Source: Paenibacillus thiaminolyticus
Lineage (GTDB): Bacteria > Bacillota > Bacilli > Paenibacillales > Paenibacillaceae
Assembly: GCF_007066085.1 (NCBI RefSeq)
Contig: NZ_CP041405.1
Coordinates: 6,548,443-6,612,442 of the forward strand
Length of the DNA stretch: 64,000 bases
Direction: 5' to 3'
Below the pieces are notes generated by a model. That model worked only from the letters and a program-made list of their open reading frames with translations, did not search any database and was not told the DNA's origin. A program made the position numbers and the translations under genes. Below are positions 1 to 7,337 of this stretch, one piece after another (the stretch's first letter is position 1; the number at the start of each line of letters is the position of its first letter).

Positions 1-2
1 AG

Positions 3-200
3 CTGTATCGGCTGAAGGAGGAGGGCAAATCGATATTGGTGACGACGCATGTCATGGATGAGGCGGAAAAATGCGGCCGGCTGGCGATGATGAGGGAAGG
101 CCGCTTGCTGACCCAAGGCTCGCCTGCCGAATTGAAGCGCCGCTTCGGCATTCAGAGCTTGGAGGAAATATTTATTAAGGCAGGGGGAATGGACGCATGA
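3..200 (+). CDS. ABC transporter ATP-binding protein, C-terminal end (cut by window edge)
   Basis: Only the last 65 residues are present. They read LYRLKEEGKSILVTTHVMDE and onward, in which the TTH is the switch (H-loop) histidine after a Walker B segment that lies outside the window. The following LTQGSPAELKRRFG stretch is the usual C-terminal part of a drug- or Nod-type ABC-2 exporter ATPase. The stop codon overlaps the start of the permease gene by four bases (ATGA), so the two are translationally coupled and probably form one exporter. Substrate cannot be told from this fragment. Confidence 0.9.
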   Translation: MYRLKEEGKSILVTTHVMDEAEKCGRLAMMREGRLLTQGSPAELKRRFGIQSLEEIFIKAGGMDA

Positions 201-1297
201 GGATGGCAGCCCTAGTCAGACGAATTGGCCAGCAGATGATGCGCGACAAACGAACCCTGGCGCTCATGATGGTGGCGCCCCTGCTTATTTTGACGCTCGT
301 TCACTTCCTGTTCGCGAGCGATTCCGCCGCGAATCCGAAGCTGGCCGTCATCGGCGCAAATGAAGTGACGGTAGAGGCGCTGCGGGAGAAGGAGATCGAA
401 CCGATCGCTTATCCAGGCGGAATCGAACCGAAGAAGCTTCTGGCCGAGGAGGATCTCGACGGCGTGCTGCAGTGGGAAGGGGAGGAGGGCGCCCTTACGC
501 TGCGGAATGAGGATCCGGCCTCCGCCAAAGCGCTGCAGATGAAGGTGATGCAGACGCTTGCGGCTCAGGCCGCCAAGCAGCAGGCAGAACGGCTGGCTCA
601 TCTGCTGCCTGGAAAGGTTGAGCTTCCGGCAGGGAACCCTCTCGATGCGGCGGAGCCGATGATTGTGATCGATTATATGTATGGCAATGCAGACACGTCG
701 TTCTTTGATGTGTTAAGTCCGATTCTCGTCGGTTTCTTTGTCTTCTTCTTCGTCTTCCTCATCTCGGGGATCGCCTTGCTGCGGGAACGAACGACCGGAA
801 CGCTGGATCGGCTGATGTCGACGCCGGTTCGCCGCAGCGAGATTGTATTCGGGTATTTGCTCGGCTACGGGCTGTTCGCCGTTATTCAGACGCTTATCGT
901 CGTCTTTTATTCGGTCAAGGTGCTCGGGATTGTCATGGCGGGGAGTCTCGGGAGCGTCATTATCATTAATTTGCTGCTTGCGCTGGTCGCTTTATCATTG
1001 GGGATATTGCTGTCGGCCTTCGCCAACTCGGAGTTCCAGATGGTGCAGTTCATTCCGCTTGTCGTCGTTCCTCAAGTTTTCTTCGCCGGCATCTTCCCGG
1101 TGGACGGCATGGCGGATTGGCTGCAGGCGGTGGCGCGGATCATGCCGATGTATTATGGAGGGGATGCGCTGCAAGCTGTCATGTACAAAGGGATGGGGCT
1201 GTCTGATATTTACTTCGATCTCGTCGTGCTGCTTGGGTTCGCGCTCGTCTTCATCGTGCTGAACATTGCCGTGCTGCGGAAGTACCGCAAAATATAA
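197..1297 (+). CDS. ABC-2 type transporter permease
   Basis: Membrane subunit, 366 residues, of the exporter whose ATPase ends just upstream. One transmembrane helix near residues 20-40 is followed by a ~130-residue extracytoplasmic stretch, then five or so hydrophobic segments from about residue 170 to the end. This is the ABC2_membrane_3 layout. The segment LLRERTTGTLDRLMSTPVRR (near 195-215) is the conserved cytoplasmic loop of this family. The start overlaps the ATPase stop (ATGA). A strong hairpin follows the stop. Substrate is unknown; a TetR-type repressor gene faces it, which is common for multidrug or antibiotic efflux. Confidence 0.92.
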   Translation: MRMAALVRRIGQQMMRDKRTLALMMVAPLLILTLVHFLFASDSAANPKLAVIGANEVTVEALREKEIEPIAYPGGIEPKKLLAEEDLDGVLQWEGEEGALTLRNEDPASAKALQMKVMQTLAAQAAKQQAERLAHLLPGKVELPAGNPLDAAEPMIVIDYMYGNADTSFFDVLSPILVGFFVFFFVFLISGIALLRERTTGTLDRLMSTPVRRSEIVFGYLLGYGLFAVIQTLIVVFYSVKVLGIVMAGSLGSVIIINLLLALVALSLGILLSAFANSEFQMVQFIPLVVVPQVFFAGIFPVDGMADWLQAVARIMPMYYGGDALQAVMYKGMGLSDIYFDLVVLLGFALVFIVLNIAVLRKYRKI

Positions 1298-1309
1298 ATG
1301 GAACCAGAA

Positions 1310-1340
1310 AAGCCGCCGCGGATCGTATCTGCGGCGGCTT
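1310..1340 (+). terminator. Rho-independent terminator between convergent genes
   Basis: A perfect 10-bp stem AAGCCGCCGC / GCGGCGGCTT lies between the permease stop and the TetR stop. The flanking A and T residues suit termination from either side. Confidence 0.75.
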
Positions 1341-1350
1341 GCTTGTTGGA

Positions 1351-2001
1351 TCAAGGGGTCAGCGCCTTCATCAGGAAGGAAATCGTGGCTTCCCGTTCCT
1401 GCTCGTCATTCCACTCTGATTGCTCCTTTTCGATAAAAAGGGATCTAGCCAGCACATATCCGATAATGACCGAAGCCGTGAGCCGGATAACCGTGCCGGT
1501 CGGCAGCTCGACAAGCTTCCCCTCGGCCTGGAAGCGGCGGATGATCTTCTCGACACGTTCCTTCACTTGGGAGACGATAATCTCCTGCAGCTGGGCCTGC
1601 AGATCAGGATGGAAGGGAAGCTCCTGCAGCACAATGCGGACCAGGCTCATATTGTGCTGCAAAAAATCGATGCGGTTCTCGATGAAGACCCGCAAAAATT
1701 GATCGTAGCTCTCATACTCCGTGTCCAGCACGTCCTTGAACTCGCGCAGCACGAACGGGGCCATCAGCTTCACGATGGAAGGGGCCACGATAGAGAGGAG
1801 CAAATCCTTCTTCGTCTTGTAATGACGGAAGATTGTGCCTTCCGCAACGCCAGCGCGCTGTGCAATCTCACTCGTCGAGGAAGCCGCAAAGCCCTTTTGC
1901 GCAAACACTTCAATCGCTGCCTTCACGATCCGCACCTGCTTCTCGGTCATCTTCACATTGGCATCGGCGTGCAGCAGCTCTTCAATCCATGGCTCGGTCA
2001 T
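1351..2001 (-). CDS. TetR/AcrR family transcriptional regulator
   Basis: DNA-binding repressor of 216 residues. The N-terminal helix-turn-helix lies around residues 20-65 (AAIEVFAQKGFAASSTSEIA, then GTIFRHYKTKKDLL), as in TetR proteins. The C-terminal helical region (about 80-216) is the variable ligand/dimer domain. It is convergent with the ABC exporter genes and probably regulates them, though no operator was identified. The Shine-Dalgarno-like AAGGAG lies about 14 bases before the ATG, which is longer than usual, so the true start may differ slightly. Confidence 0.9.
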   Translation of the reverse strand: MTEPWIEELLHADANVKMTEKQVRIVKAAIEVFAQKGFAASSTSEIAQRAGVAEGTIFRHYKTKKDLLLSIVAPSIVKLMAPFVLREFKDVLDTEYESYDQFLRVFIENRIDFLQHNMSLVRIVLQELPFHPDLQAQLQEIIVSQVKERVEKIIRRFQAEGKLVELPTGTVIRLTASVIIGYVLARSLFIEKEQSEWNDEQEREATISFLMKALTP

Positions 2002-2166
2002 AGGTTCAATGGCAACTCCTTATCTCCTTCGTTCCGTGTCACGTTACCGTTAGCTTATCACAAAGCAATAGGATTTGTTAAATGCAGAAGGGGCTGCCCC
2101 AAAAGCCATTCTCTCCGCCGTGATACAGCTCCGGCCTGCTTCATGCAGCGGGGCTTGCCGAGAAAA

Positions 2167-2680
2167 CTGCAAACAGACAGCATTTCCTTGGGGAGCTCCT
2201 TCATTACAGGAATTCCTGCAAAACTCAGGCTGTTGAGTAAGTCCAAGGGTTTTTTTTTGCACTGCATTTTTTATGTGGTGGATTTCGTCTCTCCGTAGAA
2301 AAAATCGATTTAAAATCGCTATGAGCGCCAAGTTTTGGTTAGGAAAATGGATAATCTCCAGCCCTTCGTAAAAAATGGGGGTTGTCCAACGGCCTGAAAA
2401 CTGCACCAATCCGCAAAACTGCACGATTTCTCCAGACACGCCTTATTCGTTAAGCGAAATCTGCAAAACTGCACGATTTCTACGCCTATTCGGTAAGCGA
2501 AATCCTGCGCAAATACAGCAATTCGATATGGACGACTTTCCCAGAAAGGGAATCCTGCAAAACTGCAGGAATTTCACCCGTTTCTCTTCGACTTAGCTCA
2601 AAAGGGCCTAAAATGATGTAGCTGTGCAGCAATTCCTCGAAATGTGGACTCATTGAGCCGAAATTCCTGTAAAATAGCAG
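2167..2680. repeat. Intergenic dyad-repeat element, locus A (six good sites plus degenerate ones)
   Basis: 14-bp near-palindromes begin at 2411 (CCGCAAAACTGCAC), 2461 (CTGCAAAACTGCAC), 2505 (CTGCGCAAATACAG), 2555 (CTGCAAAACTGCAG), 2616 (ATGTAGCTGTGCAG) and 2667 (CTGTAAAATAGCAG). Distances are 50, 44, 50, 61 and 51 bp, i.e. three pairs with 50-51 bp inside each pair. Two weaker sites at 2167 and 2216 are 49 bp apart. No convincing gene lies in 2002-3105. The same pattern recurs at 30.1, 34.3, 49.9 and 59.5 kb. Confidence 0.85.
2327..2397. repeat. Flanking repeat, copy 1 (second copy at 2757-2805)
   Basis: A segment beginning GCCAAGTTTTGGTTAGG and ending TTGTCCAACGGCCTGA recurs at 2757-2805 as GCCAAGTTTCGATTAGG through TTTTCCAACAGCCTGA. 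The two copies lie about 430 bp apart on either side of the main dyad sites of locus A. A TCTCC-containing stretch before each copy also looks related. Confidence 0.6.
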
Positions 2681-2756
2681 CAATTCCCTCCACACGTTAA
2701 ACCCCAGGAGATTATGATGTCTCCAGAAGGCGATGACGCTCTGAATGCCAAGTTTC

Positions 2757-2805
2757 GATTAGGTAGTCACCCCTCCGAAAAAACAGGGGTTTTCCAACAG
2801 CCTGA
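2757..2805. repeat. Flanking repeat, copy 2 (first copy at 2327-2397)
   Basis: This is the partner of the 2327 repeat, with the same beginning (GCCAAGTTT) and end (CCAACRGCCTGA) and an internal deletion of about 20 bases. It is followed by a weak dyad, CTGATCTATGCAG. Confidence 0.6.
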
Positions 2806-2962
2806 TCTATGCAGGATTCATCAACCACTATTCTCAAAAATGTAAAATAATTGAAATATAATAATCAACAGAGGATTTAGACGCTTCCTGCTTCGAGGCC
2901 TGTCAAAAGTCACCTTCGAGGTCGGGCGGCTCAAACTCTGCTCAAGCGGGCAGTGATGAAGA

Positions 2963-3010
2963 AAAAAGGTCGACCAGGGAACGAATGAAAACCCTGCCTC
3001 GACCTTTTCT
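2963..3010 (-). terminator. Terminator downstream of the CNNM/CorC gene (possibly bidirectional)
   Basis: An interrupted stem runs from AAGGTCGACCAGGG to CCCTGCCTCGACCTT. Read on the minus strand it ends in CGACCTTTTTTC, a good U-tract, and it lies about 100 bp after the stop of the minus-strand gene at 3106. Confidence 0.6.
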
Positions 3011-3105
3011 TTGAATTTTGCGGGCATCCCACAGCAGTAAAAAAGTACTTATGGGACAGCCTCGATTCTAGCGCCAGCCGCCACGATCATGGCCGCTGGA
3101 ATCTG

Positions 3106-4434
3106 TTATTCCACTGCGGGTACTTCCGCTTTGTCCTCGACAATCACTTCAATCTGGCGAATGCGGTTCTTGCTCATCTCGCGGATAATCATGCGGACAT
3201 GCTCATAACGCAATTCCTTGCCCCGGTGCAGCTCGGTGTAATGATTGAACACCCAGCCCCCGAACGTGTCCACTTCCGTATTGTCGATCTCGAGTCCGGT
3301 CAAATGACAGAACTCGTGCAGCGGCACAAGGCCGTCTAACAGGTAACATCCTTCATCCAGCACTTCTATTTCTGGGCGTTCATTGGTATCGAACTCGTCC
3401 CGAATTTCGCCTACAATTTCTTCCAATATATCTTCTATCGTAATAATCCCCGATGTCCCGCCGTATTCATCCACGAGCAAGGCCATATGCATATTTTCCT
3501 TCTGCATCCGTGTCAGCAACGTCTTGACCGGTATTGCCTCAGGTACGGTAAGAATCGGGTGAATCAAGGTTCGGAAATCAAAGTCCTTCTCTCTGTCATA
3601 CTCCAGGAACAGCTGCTTCGTGTTCATCATGCCGATGATATTGTCTTTGGAGCCGGTCGCGACCGGGAAGCGGGTGTACTGTTCCTTGCGGATAATCTCC
3701 AGATTCTGCTCCAACGAATAGTTGGTATAGAGGCAGGCCATATCCGTTCGCGGCACCATAATCTCCTTCGCCAGCAGTTCATCGAAGGCGAAGATGCGGT
3801 TCACATAGCCGTATTCGGCATTATTGATCTTCCCGCTCTGCAGGCTCTCGGACAGGATGATCTGAATCTCTTCCTGAGTATGAGCTTCCTCATGCTCGCC
3901 GGCCGCCTTAAGCCCGAAGGTCCGGACCAGCAGGTTCGCAGAGCCGTTAAGAAGCCAGATGAATGGGTACATCAATTTGTAAAAGAATATGATTGGCTTC
4001 GCTGCCAGCAAGGTGATCGCTTCGGCCTTCTGAATGGCCAGCGTCTTCGGCGCAAGCTCTCCGACGACAACGTGGAGGAAGGTAACGGACACAAATGCGA
4101 TGGCATAGGACAACACATGGCTGACATTGCTGCTAATATTCAAGTCCGTCAACCATGGGAGCAGCATCGCTTTCACGGTCGGCTCGCCCAGCATCCCGAG
4201 TCCTAACGCCGTAATCGTAATTCCCAACTGACAGGCTGACAGATATCCATCCATGTTGCTGGTGACTTGCTGAACGGCGAGCGCTTTCTTGTGGCCTTCC
4301 AGCACGAGCTGATCAACTCTGCTGGAACGCAGCTTCACGATAGCGAACTCGGTCGCAACGAAGAACGCAGTCAGCATAATCAATACAGCAATCATGAATA
4401 GATTCAATCCTATACCCATATAATCTTGTCTCAT
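3106..4434 (-). CDS. Hemolysin-family CNNM/CorC-type transporter protein (DUF21, CBS pair, CorC_HlyC)
   Basis: Membrane protein of 442 residues, the normal size for bacterial CNNM/HlyC proteins. Residues ~1-195 form the DUF21 membrane domain with about four helices (first one near 8-28). Residues ~215-340 contain a tandem CBS pair, with IMVPRTDMACL opening the first and LLVDEYGGTSGIITIEDILE closing the second. The last ~85 residues are the CorC_HlyC domain. Family members are linked to Mg2+ homeostasis or to membrane integrity; the cation is not deducible here. The gene is divergent from the DUF1836 gene, and both promoter regions contain a GTTCnTATGAAC-type palindrome. Confidence 0.92.
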   Translation of the reverse strand: MRQDYMGIGLNLFMIAVLIMLTAFFVATEFAIVKLRSSRVDQLVLEGHKKALAVQQVTSNMDGYLSACQLGITITALGLGMLGEPTVKAMLLPWLTDLNISSNVSHVLSYAIAFVSVTFLHVVVGELAPKTLAIQKAEAITLLAAKPIIFFYKLMYPFIWLLNGSANLLVRTFGLKAAGEHEEAHTQEEIQIILSESLQSGKINNAEYGYVNRIFAFDELLAKEIMVPRTDMACLYTNYSLEQNLEIIRKEQYTRFPVATGSKDNIIGMMNTKQLFLEYDREKDFDFRTLIHPILTVPEAIPVKTLLTRMQKENMHMALLVDEYGGTSGIITIEDILEEIVGEIRDEFDTNERPEIEVLDEGCYLLDGLVPLHEFCHLTGLEIDNTEVDTFGGWVFNHYTELHRGKELRYEHVRMIIREMSKNRIRQIEVIVEDKAEVPAVE

Positions 4435-4453
4435 CCCTTTATAAATAGATTTA

Positions 4454-4467
4454 AGTTCTTATGAACT
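4454..4467. promoter_or_regulatory. Palindrome upstream of the CNNM gene
   Basis: AGTTCTTATGAACT is a dyad with 5-bp arms located 20 bp before the CNNM start codon. It resembles the GTTCATATGAAC palindrome at 4618 in front of the divergent gene. Confidence 0.4.
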
Positions 4468-4585
4468 AATTTTACGAACTTTACCTTGGATGTACAACTG
4501 GCGGCAGGGCTCAATTTGAGGGAATCGGTCCGGTTTATGCCTATTGAGGACCGTGTGGAAGGCTATTCCCTTTGTTTTTCGCCTC

Positions 4586-4629
4586 TTTACAAGCAATTTT
4601 GAACAGTGCTATATTAGGTTCATATGAAC
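4586..4629 (+). promoter_or_regulatory. Promoter with downstream palindrome for the DUF1836 gene
   Basis: TTTACA (4586) and TATATT (4610) are separated by 18 bp. The perfect 12-bp palindrome GTTCATATGAAC (4618-4629) sits immediately after the -10, where a repressor would block transcription. Confidence 0.5.
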
Positions 4630-4654
4630 TTTTGCAATGCAAGGAGGGGAGCAG

Positions 4655-5413
4655 ATGGAGTCTTTCAAGCTGACTCGCAAAGAAATGTCGTCTCTATTGC
4701 TCTCGCTGCAAGGAATGCAGCGCCAGTCGCCGTTGGCCATACTTCAGGTCGCCTGGTCGAATACTCACGGTAATGCGGAGGCGGCAGGGGATTCAATGCA
4801 GTCGCTCCTGTCGCTGGATATGCCGCATATCATTAGAAAATTGATTCAGGGCCAGACGTTTGCCGGATTCTCGCTGCAGGAAATTGCGGATCTGGGCCAT
4901 TTGATAGAGCATTCGAATATTTCGATTACATCGATTCAGAATTGGGTGAAGCGCGACTTCAAAGATCTATTCGCCAGTATTAAGGAGGGGCGCAAATATT
5001 CGGTCAATCAAGCGGCGCTGTTGTTCATGATCGACGATCTGAAGTGCACGCTTGACTTCGTATCGATTCGAACGTTGTTCGATTCGCTGTTCCGCGATCG
5101 GCACGGAGGAATCGATCCGCTTCAGGTCTATCATGCTTATGCCGGCATGTTCGAGGAATTGGACGCGAACAATGACCAGTTGTTCGACGTGGCCGGACAT
5201 GCTGCGGCCGGGGGGGCGCAGGATGCGCTCCTGGAGCAGCTCGTCAAGACGACGGCCGACCGCACGGCGCAAGGATGGGCCCTATCCGGGGCCTGCCGGA
5301 AGGCAGTCAGCAACTGCCTCGTCATCGCCGTTCTTTCCGTCCAGGCCTCCTACCTGCAGGATATCGCGAAGCGATATTACACCGCCAACGTGTTCCTGCA
5401 ATTTGAATCGTAG
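4655..5413 (+). CDS. DUF1836 domain-containing protein
   Basis: Soluble protein of 252 residues. The central part (ITSIQNWVKRDFKDLF, then YSVNQAALLFMIDDLKCTLD) matches the DUF1836 pattern, a MerR-like winged HTH core in which a short helix-turn-helix precedes the YSxxQxAxLxxI helix. Its molecular role is unknown, but a DNA-binding function is likely. An in-frame ATG at 4637 exists, but the AAGGAGGGG ribosome site lies directly before the ATG at 4655, so that start is preferred. A hairpin terminator follows. Confidence 0.75.
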   Translation: MESFKLTRKEMSSLLLSLQGMQRQSPLAILQVAWSNTHGNAEAAGDSMQSLLSLDMPHIIRKLIQGQTFAGFSLQEIADLGHLIEHSNISITSIQNWVKRDFKDLFASIKEGRKYSVNQAALLFMIDDLKCTLDFVSIRTLFDSLFRDRHGGIDPLQVYHAYAGMFEELDANNDQLFDVAGHAAAGGAQDALLEQLVKTTADRTAQGWALSGACRKAVSNCLVIAVLSVQASYLQDIAKRYYTANVFLQFES

Positions 5414-5460
5414 CTTGATTCCGAAGCATGATCGGCGGCAAGATGAGCTACAGAGATGAG

Positions 5461-5509
5461 AAGCAAAGCGGCGCTCGCATCCGTCAGGATAGGGGCGCCG
5501 CTTGCTTTT
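5461..5509 (+). terminator. Rho-independent terminator after the DUF1836 gene
   Basis: A stem AAGCGGCGC / GCGCCGCTT, extended by an outer AAGC/GCTT pairing, is followed by TTTTT. Confidence 0.8.
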
Positions 5510-5556
5510 TGCCGAAGCTGGAAGCGTTAAAGCCTATTTATTTCCGTATAGGATAT

Positions 5557-5590
5557 AGCCAAGGCACAATGACAGCCACTTCAATATGAT
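5557..5590 (+). promoter_or_regulatory. Conserved YjcZ-type promoter block, copy 1
   Basis: AGCCAAGGCAC, 13 bases, then TCAATATGAT. The same two boxes with exactly 13 bases between them precede the other two YjcZ genes (5904 and 14085). A sporulation sigma factor promoter is likely, though which one cannot be told. Confidence 0.6.
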
Positions 5591-5622
5591 GAGTATGAAC
5601 CTAGCGAAAGGAGGATGCTCAA

Positions 5623-5733
5623 ATGGGTGAAGTTGGAGGCTTCTCGTGTGGATGTGGCGGCTTTACTTCGATTGGTGTAATCTTGGTATTGTTCATTCTT
5701 CTCGTCATCGTTTCTCGTGCGTTCATCTATTAG
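5623..5733 (+). CDS. YjcZ family sporulation protein (36 aa), copy 1
   Basis: Tiny protein with a Gly/Cys-rich N terminus (GGFSCGCGGF) followed by one membrane helix, TSIGVILVLFILLVIVSRAF. This is the hallmark of the YjcZ/SscA-like miniproteins found in spores of Bacillus and Paenibacillus. The ribosome site AAAGGAGG lies seven bases or so before the ATG. A terminator follows, so it is probably a single-gene transcript. A paralogue begins 235 bp downstream and another at 14153. It is presumed to act in spore assembly; its mechanism is unknown. Confidence 0.88.
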   Translation: MGEVGGFSCGCGGFTSIGVILVLFILLVIVSRAFIY

Positions 5734-5789
5734 AGACACCTGAATGGAAATTTTCCCTCTGCGTCTGCGCTCCGAGATCACTTTCATCG

Positions 5790-5817
5790 CAAGCCCTGCT
5801 TCTTGAGCAGGGCTTTC
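5790..5817 (+). terminator. Terminator after YjcZ copy 1
   Basis: Stem AAGCCCTGCT / AGCAGGGCTT with a short loop, ending in TTT. Confidence 0.75.
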
Positions 5818-5903
5818 TGAATTCCGCTGCGTGTGATTTGAGCAACCTCTAAGTATGGTTATCATTTCGTTGATTATCGCCTAATTCCTGTTCTATGGGC
5901 AAT

Positions 5904-5937
5904 AGCCAAGTCATCCCTGGGATTAACCCAGTATAAT
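5904..5937 (+). promoter_or_regulatory. Conserved YjcZ-type promoter block, copy 2
   Basis: AGCCAAGTCAT, 13 bases, then CCAGTATAAT: the same layout and spacing as at 5557 and 14085. Confidence 0.6.
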
Positions 5938-5967
5938 GCTGTATATTCATAAAAGGAGGGCTGCCTG

Positions 5968-6081
5968 ATGGGTGATATCAAAGGTGGGTACGGACATTTT
6001 CATCATCTCTTCACTTCTACAGGTGTAATCTTGGTTCTGTTCATCTTGCTCGTTATCGTTTCTCGCGCATGCATTTATTGA
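5968..6081 (+). CDS. YjcZ family sporulation protein (37 aa), copy 2
   Basis: The membrane segment STGVILVLFILLVIVSRA is nearly identical to that of copy 1. The N terminus differs: GGYGHFHHLF replaces the Cys-rich part, so histidines take the place of cysteines. An AAAAGGAGGG ribosome site precedes the ATG. It has its own promoter block and terminator and appears to be a tandem duplicate of the 5623 gene that has diverged in its exposed N terminus. Confidence 0.88.
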   Translation: MGDIKGGYGHFHHLFTSTGVILVLFILLVIVSRACIY

Positions 6082-6142
6082 AAACAACGATAGGATGATT
6101 GGGTCCCTCATGCGTCTGTGCTTATAGGTTGTCTTATATCAT

Positions 6143-6172
6143 GCCCTGCTGATGCTGCAGGGCTATTTTTTC
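6143..6172 (+). terminator. Terminator after YjcZ copy 2
   Basis: Stem GCCCTGC / GCAGGGC followed by TATTTTTT. Confidence 0.75.
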
Positions 6173-6398
6173 ACCCCTGTTTTTACGGCGCTTTTGCCAA
6201 TCGCATTTTTCTCTTCTTGTATTTACATCGTATGATTGTTCCACAGCGTTGGTATGGGATAGCTATGGAGAAAGGATAGAATGTTTTAGTAGATAAGGTG
6301 TTTGCTCACGGTCAAAGTACAGGGAGAGACCATTGACAGGAAGGGGAAGCGGCATTATAGTGAGTAGTAATCTAACGACGCGGCCTGGCTGGCCGAAC

Positions 6399-6427
6399 AC
6401 GGTTCGCCCAGTGCGGAGCCGTTTTTC
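6399..6427 (+). terminator. Terminator-like hairpin with no gene in front
   Basis: An imperfect stem ACGGTTCGC / GCGGAGCCGT is followed by TTTTTC. Between the previous terminator (6172) and this hairpin there are about 225 bp with no convincing reading frame, so it may end a small RNA or the leader of the TrmB gene. Confidence 0.45.
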
Positions 6428-6476
6428 TTTACCTGCTCAATAGTAGTTAGAGGAATAACGCCACATAGGAGACCAG

Positions 6477-7337
6477 ATGCCGCAAGAAGGGATGTGCCCC
6501 ATGGAGGACGTGTTCAAGGAGTTACAGAAGCTCGGCTTTTCTCCGTATGAGTGCAAAGCCTATATTGGACTGTTGAAGGTTCACCCCATTACAGGCTATG
6601 AGATCAGCAAGCGATCCGGCGTGCCGCGCTCTATGATTTACGAGGTGCTGGGGAAGCTGATGGATAAGGGGGCCGTTCATCTCGTGCCTTCCGATCCGGT
6701 CAAATACTCGCCGGTCCCTTCCCGCGAGCTGATCGATCGGCTGCGGAATCAGTTTGAGCAATCCTTTTCTTTTCTGGAACAAAAACTGTCGCTATTGCAG
6801 CGGGAGCGGGACATGGATGTCATCTGGCATATCCGCAGTGATGAACTGGTGCTGAATGAAATGGCGGATATGATCGGAAGGGCGGAGGACGAGCTGTGGC
6901 TGTCTGTCTGGGAGCCGCAGGTGCCTGTCGTTCAAGAAGCGGTGGAGACGCATCTGCGGGAAGGGGTCCAGGTGTTTTCCGTGCTCTTCGGCGCGCCGGA
7001 ATCCCGTATCGGGACGACCTTCCATCATGATTATATGCCGCCGGAAGTCGTTAAGGATCGGGCCGGAGGGCGCTTGACCATCGTGTCCCGCGACGGTGAG
7101 GAGGTGCTGATCGCGAACTTCTCCGGCGACGCTGCCTCTTGGGCGGTTCGGACGCATGACCCGGTGCTCGTCCTGGTGGCGACGGAGTATATCCGTCATG
7201 ACATCATGATTGAAGAGATAACGGCCGTGTTCGGGGCGGAGAAGCTGGATGCGCTGTGGCGGAATCATCCTGCGCTCTACCATGTCGTCACCGGACAACG
7301 GTATGAGGAGCAAAGGCGGACAGAGGAGGAACCATGA
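6477..7337 (+). CDS. TrmB-family transcriptional regulator
   Basis: Regulator of 286 residues. The N-terminal winged helix (about 10-75) contains LGFSPYECKAYIGLL and YEISKRSGVPRSMIYEVLGK, the TrmB signature. The C-terminal half (from ~105) resembles the phospholipase-D-like sensor region of TrmB proteins (DVIWHIRSDELVLNEMADMI). TAGGAGA just before the ATG supports this start; an ATG at 6501 is an alternative. Its stop overlaps the AzlC start (ATGA), so it probably controls branched-chain amino acid export or a similar flux with azlCD. Confidence 0.88.
   Translation: MPQEGMCPMEDVFKELQKLGFSPYECKAYIGLLKVHPITGYEISKRSGVPRSMIYEVLGKLMDKGAVHLVPSDPVKYSPVPSRELIDRLRNQFEQSFSFLEQKLSLLQRERDMDVIWHIRSDELVLNEMADMIGRAEDELWLSVWEPQVPVVQEAVETHLREGVQVFSVLFGAPESRIGTTFHHDYMPPEVVKDRAGGRLTIVSRDGEEVLIANFSGDAASWAVRTHDPVLVLVATEYIRHDIMIEEITAVFGAEKLDALWRNHPALYHVVTGQRYEEQRRTEEEP

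Noticed and set aside
2411..2680. Regularly spaced short repeats that look like a CRISPR array
   Set aside because: The repeats are only 14 bp and imperfect, there are just two to six per locus, the spacing alternates between about 50 and 61, and no cas genes are near. The elements recur at five separate loci.
2821..3027. Open frame on the minus strand (68 codons)
   Set aside because: It runs through the terminator hairpin and repeat-type DNA, has no ribosome site and resembles no protein.
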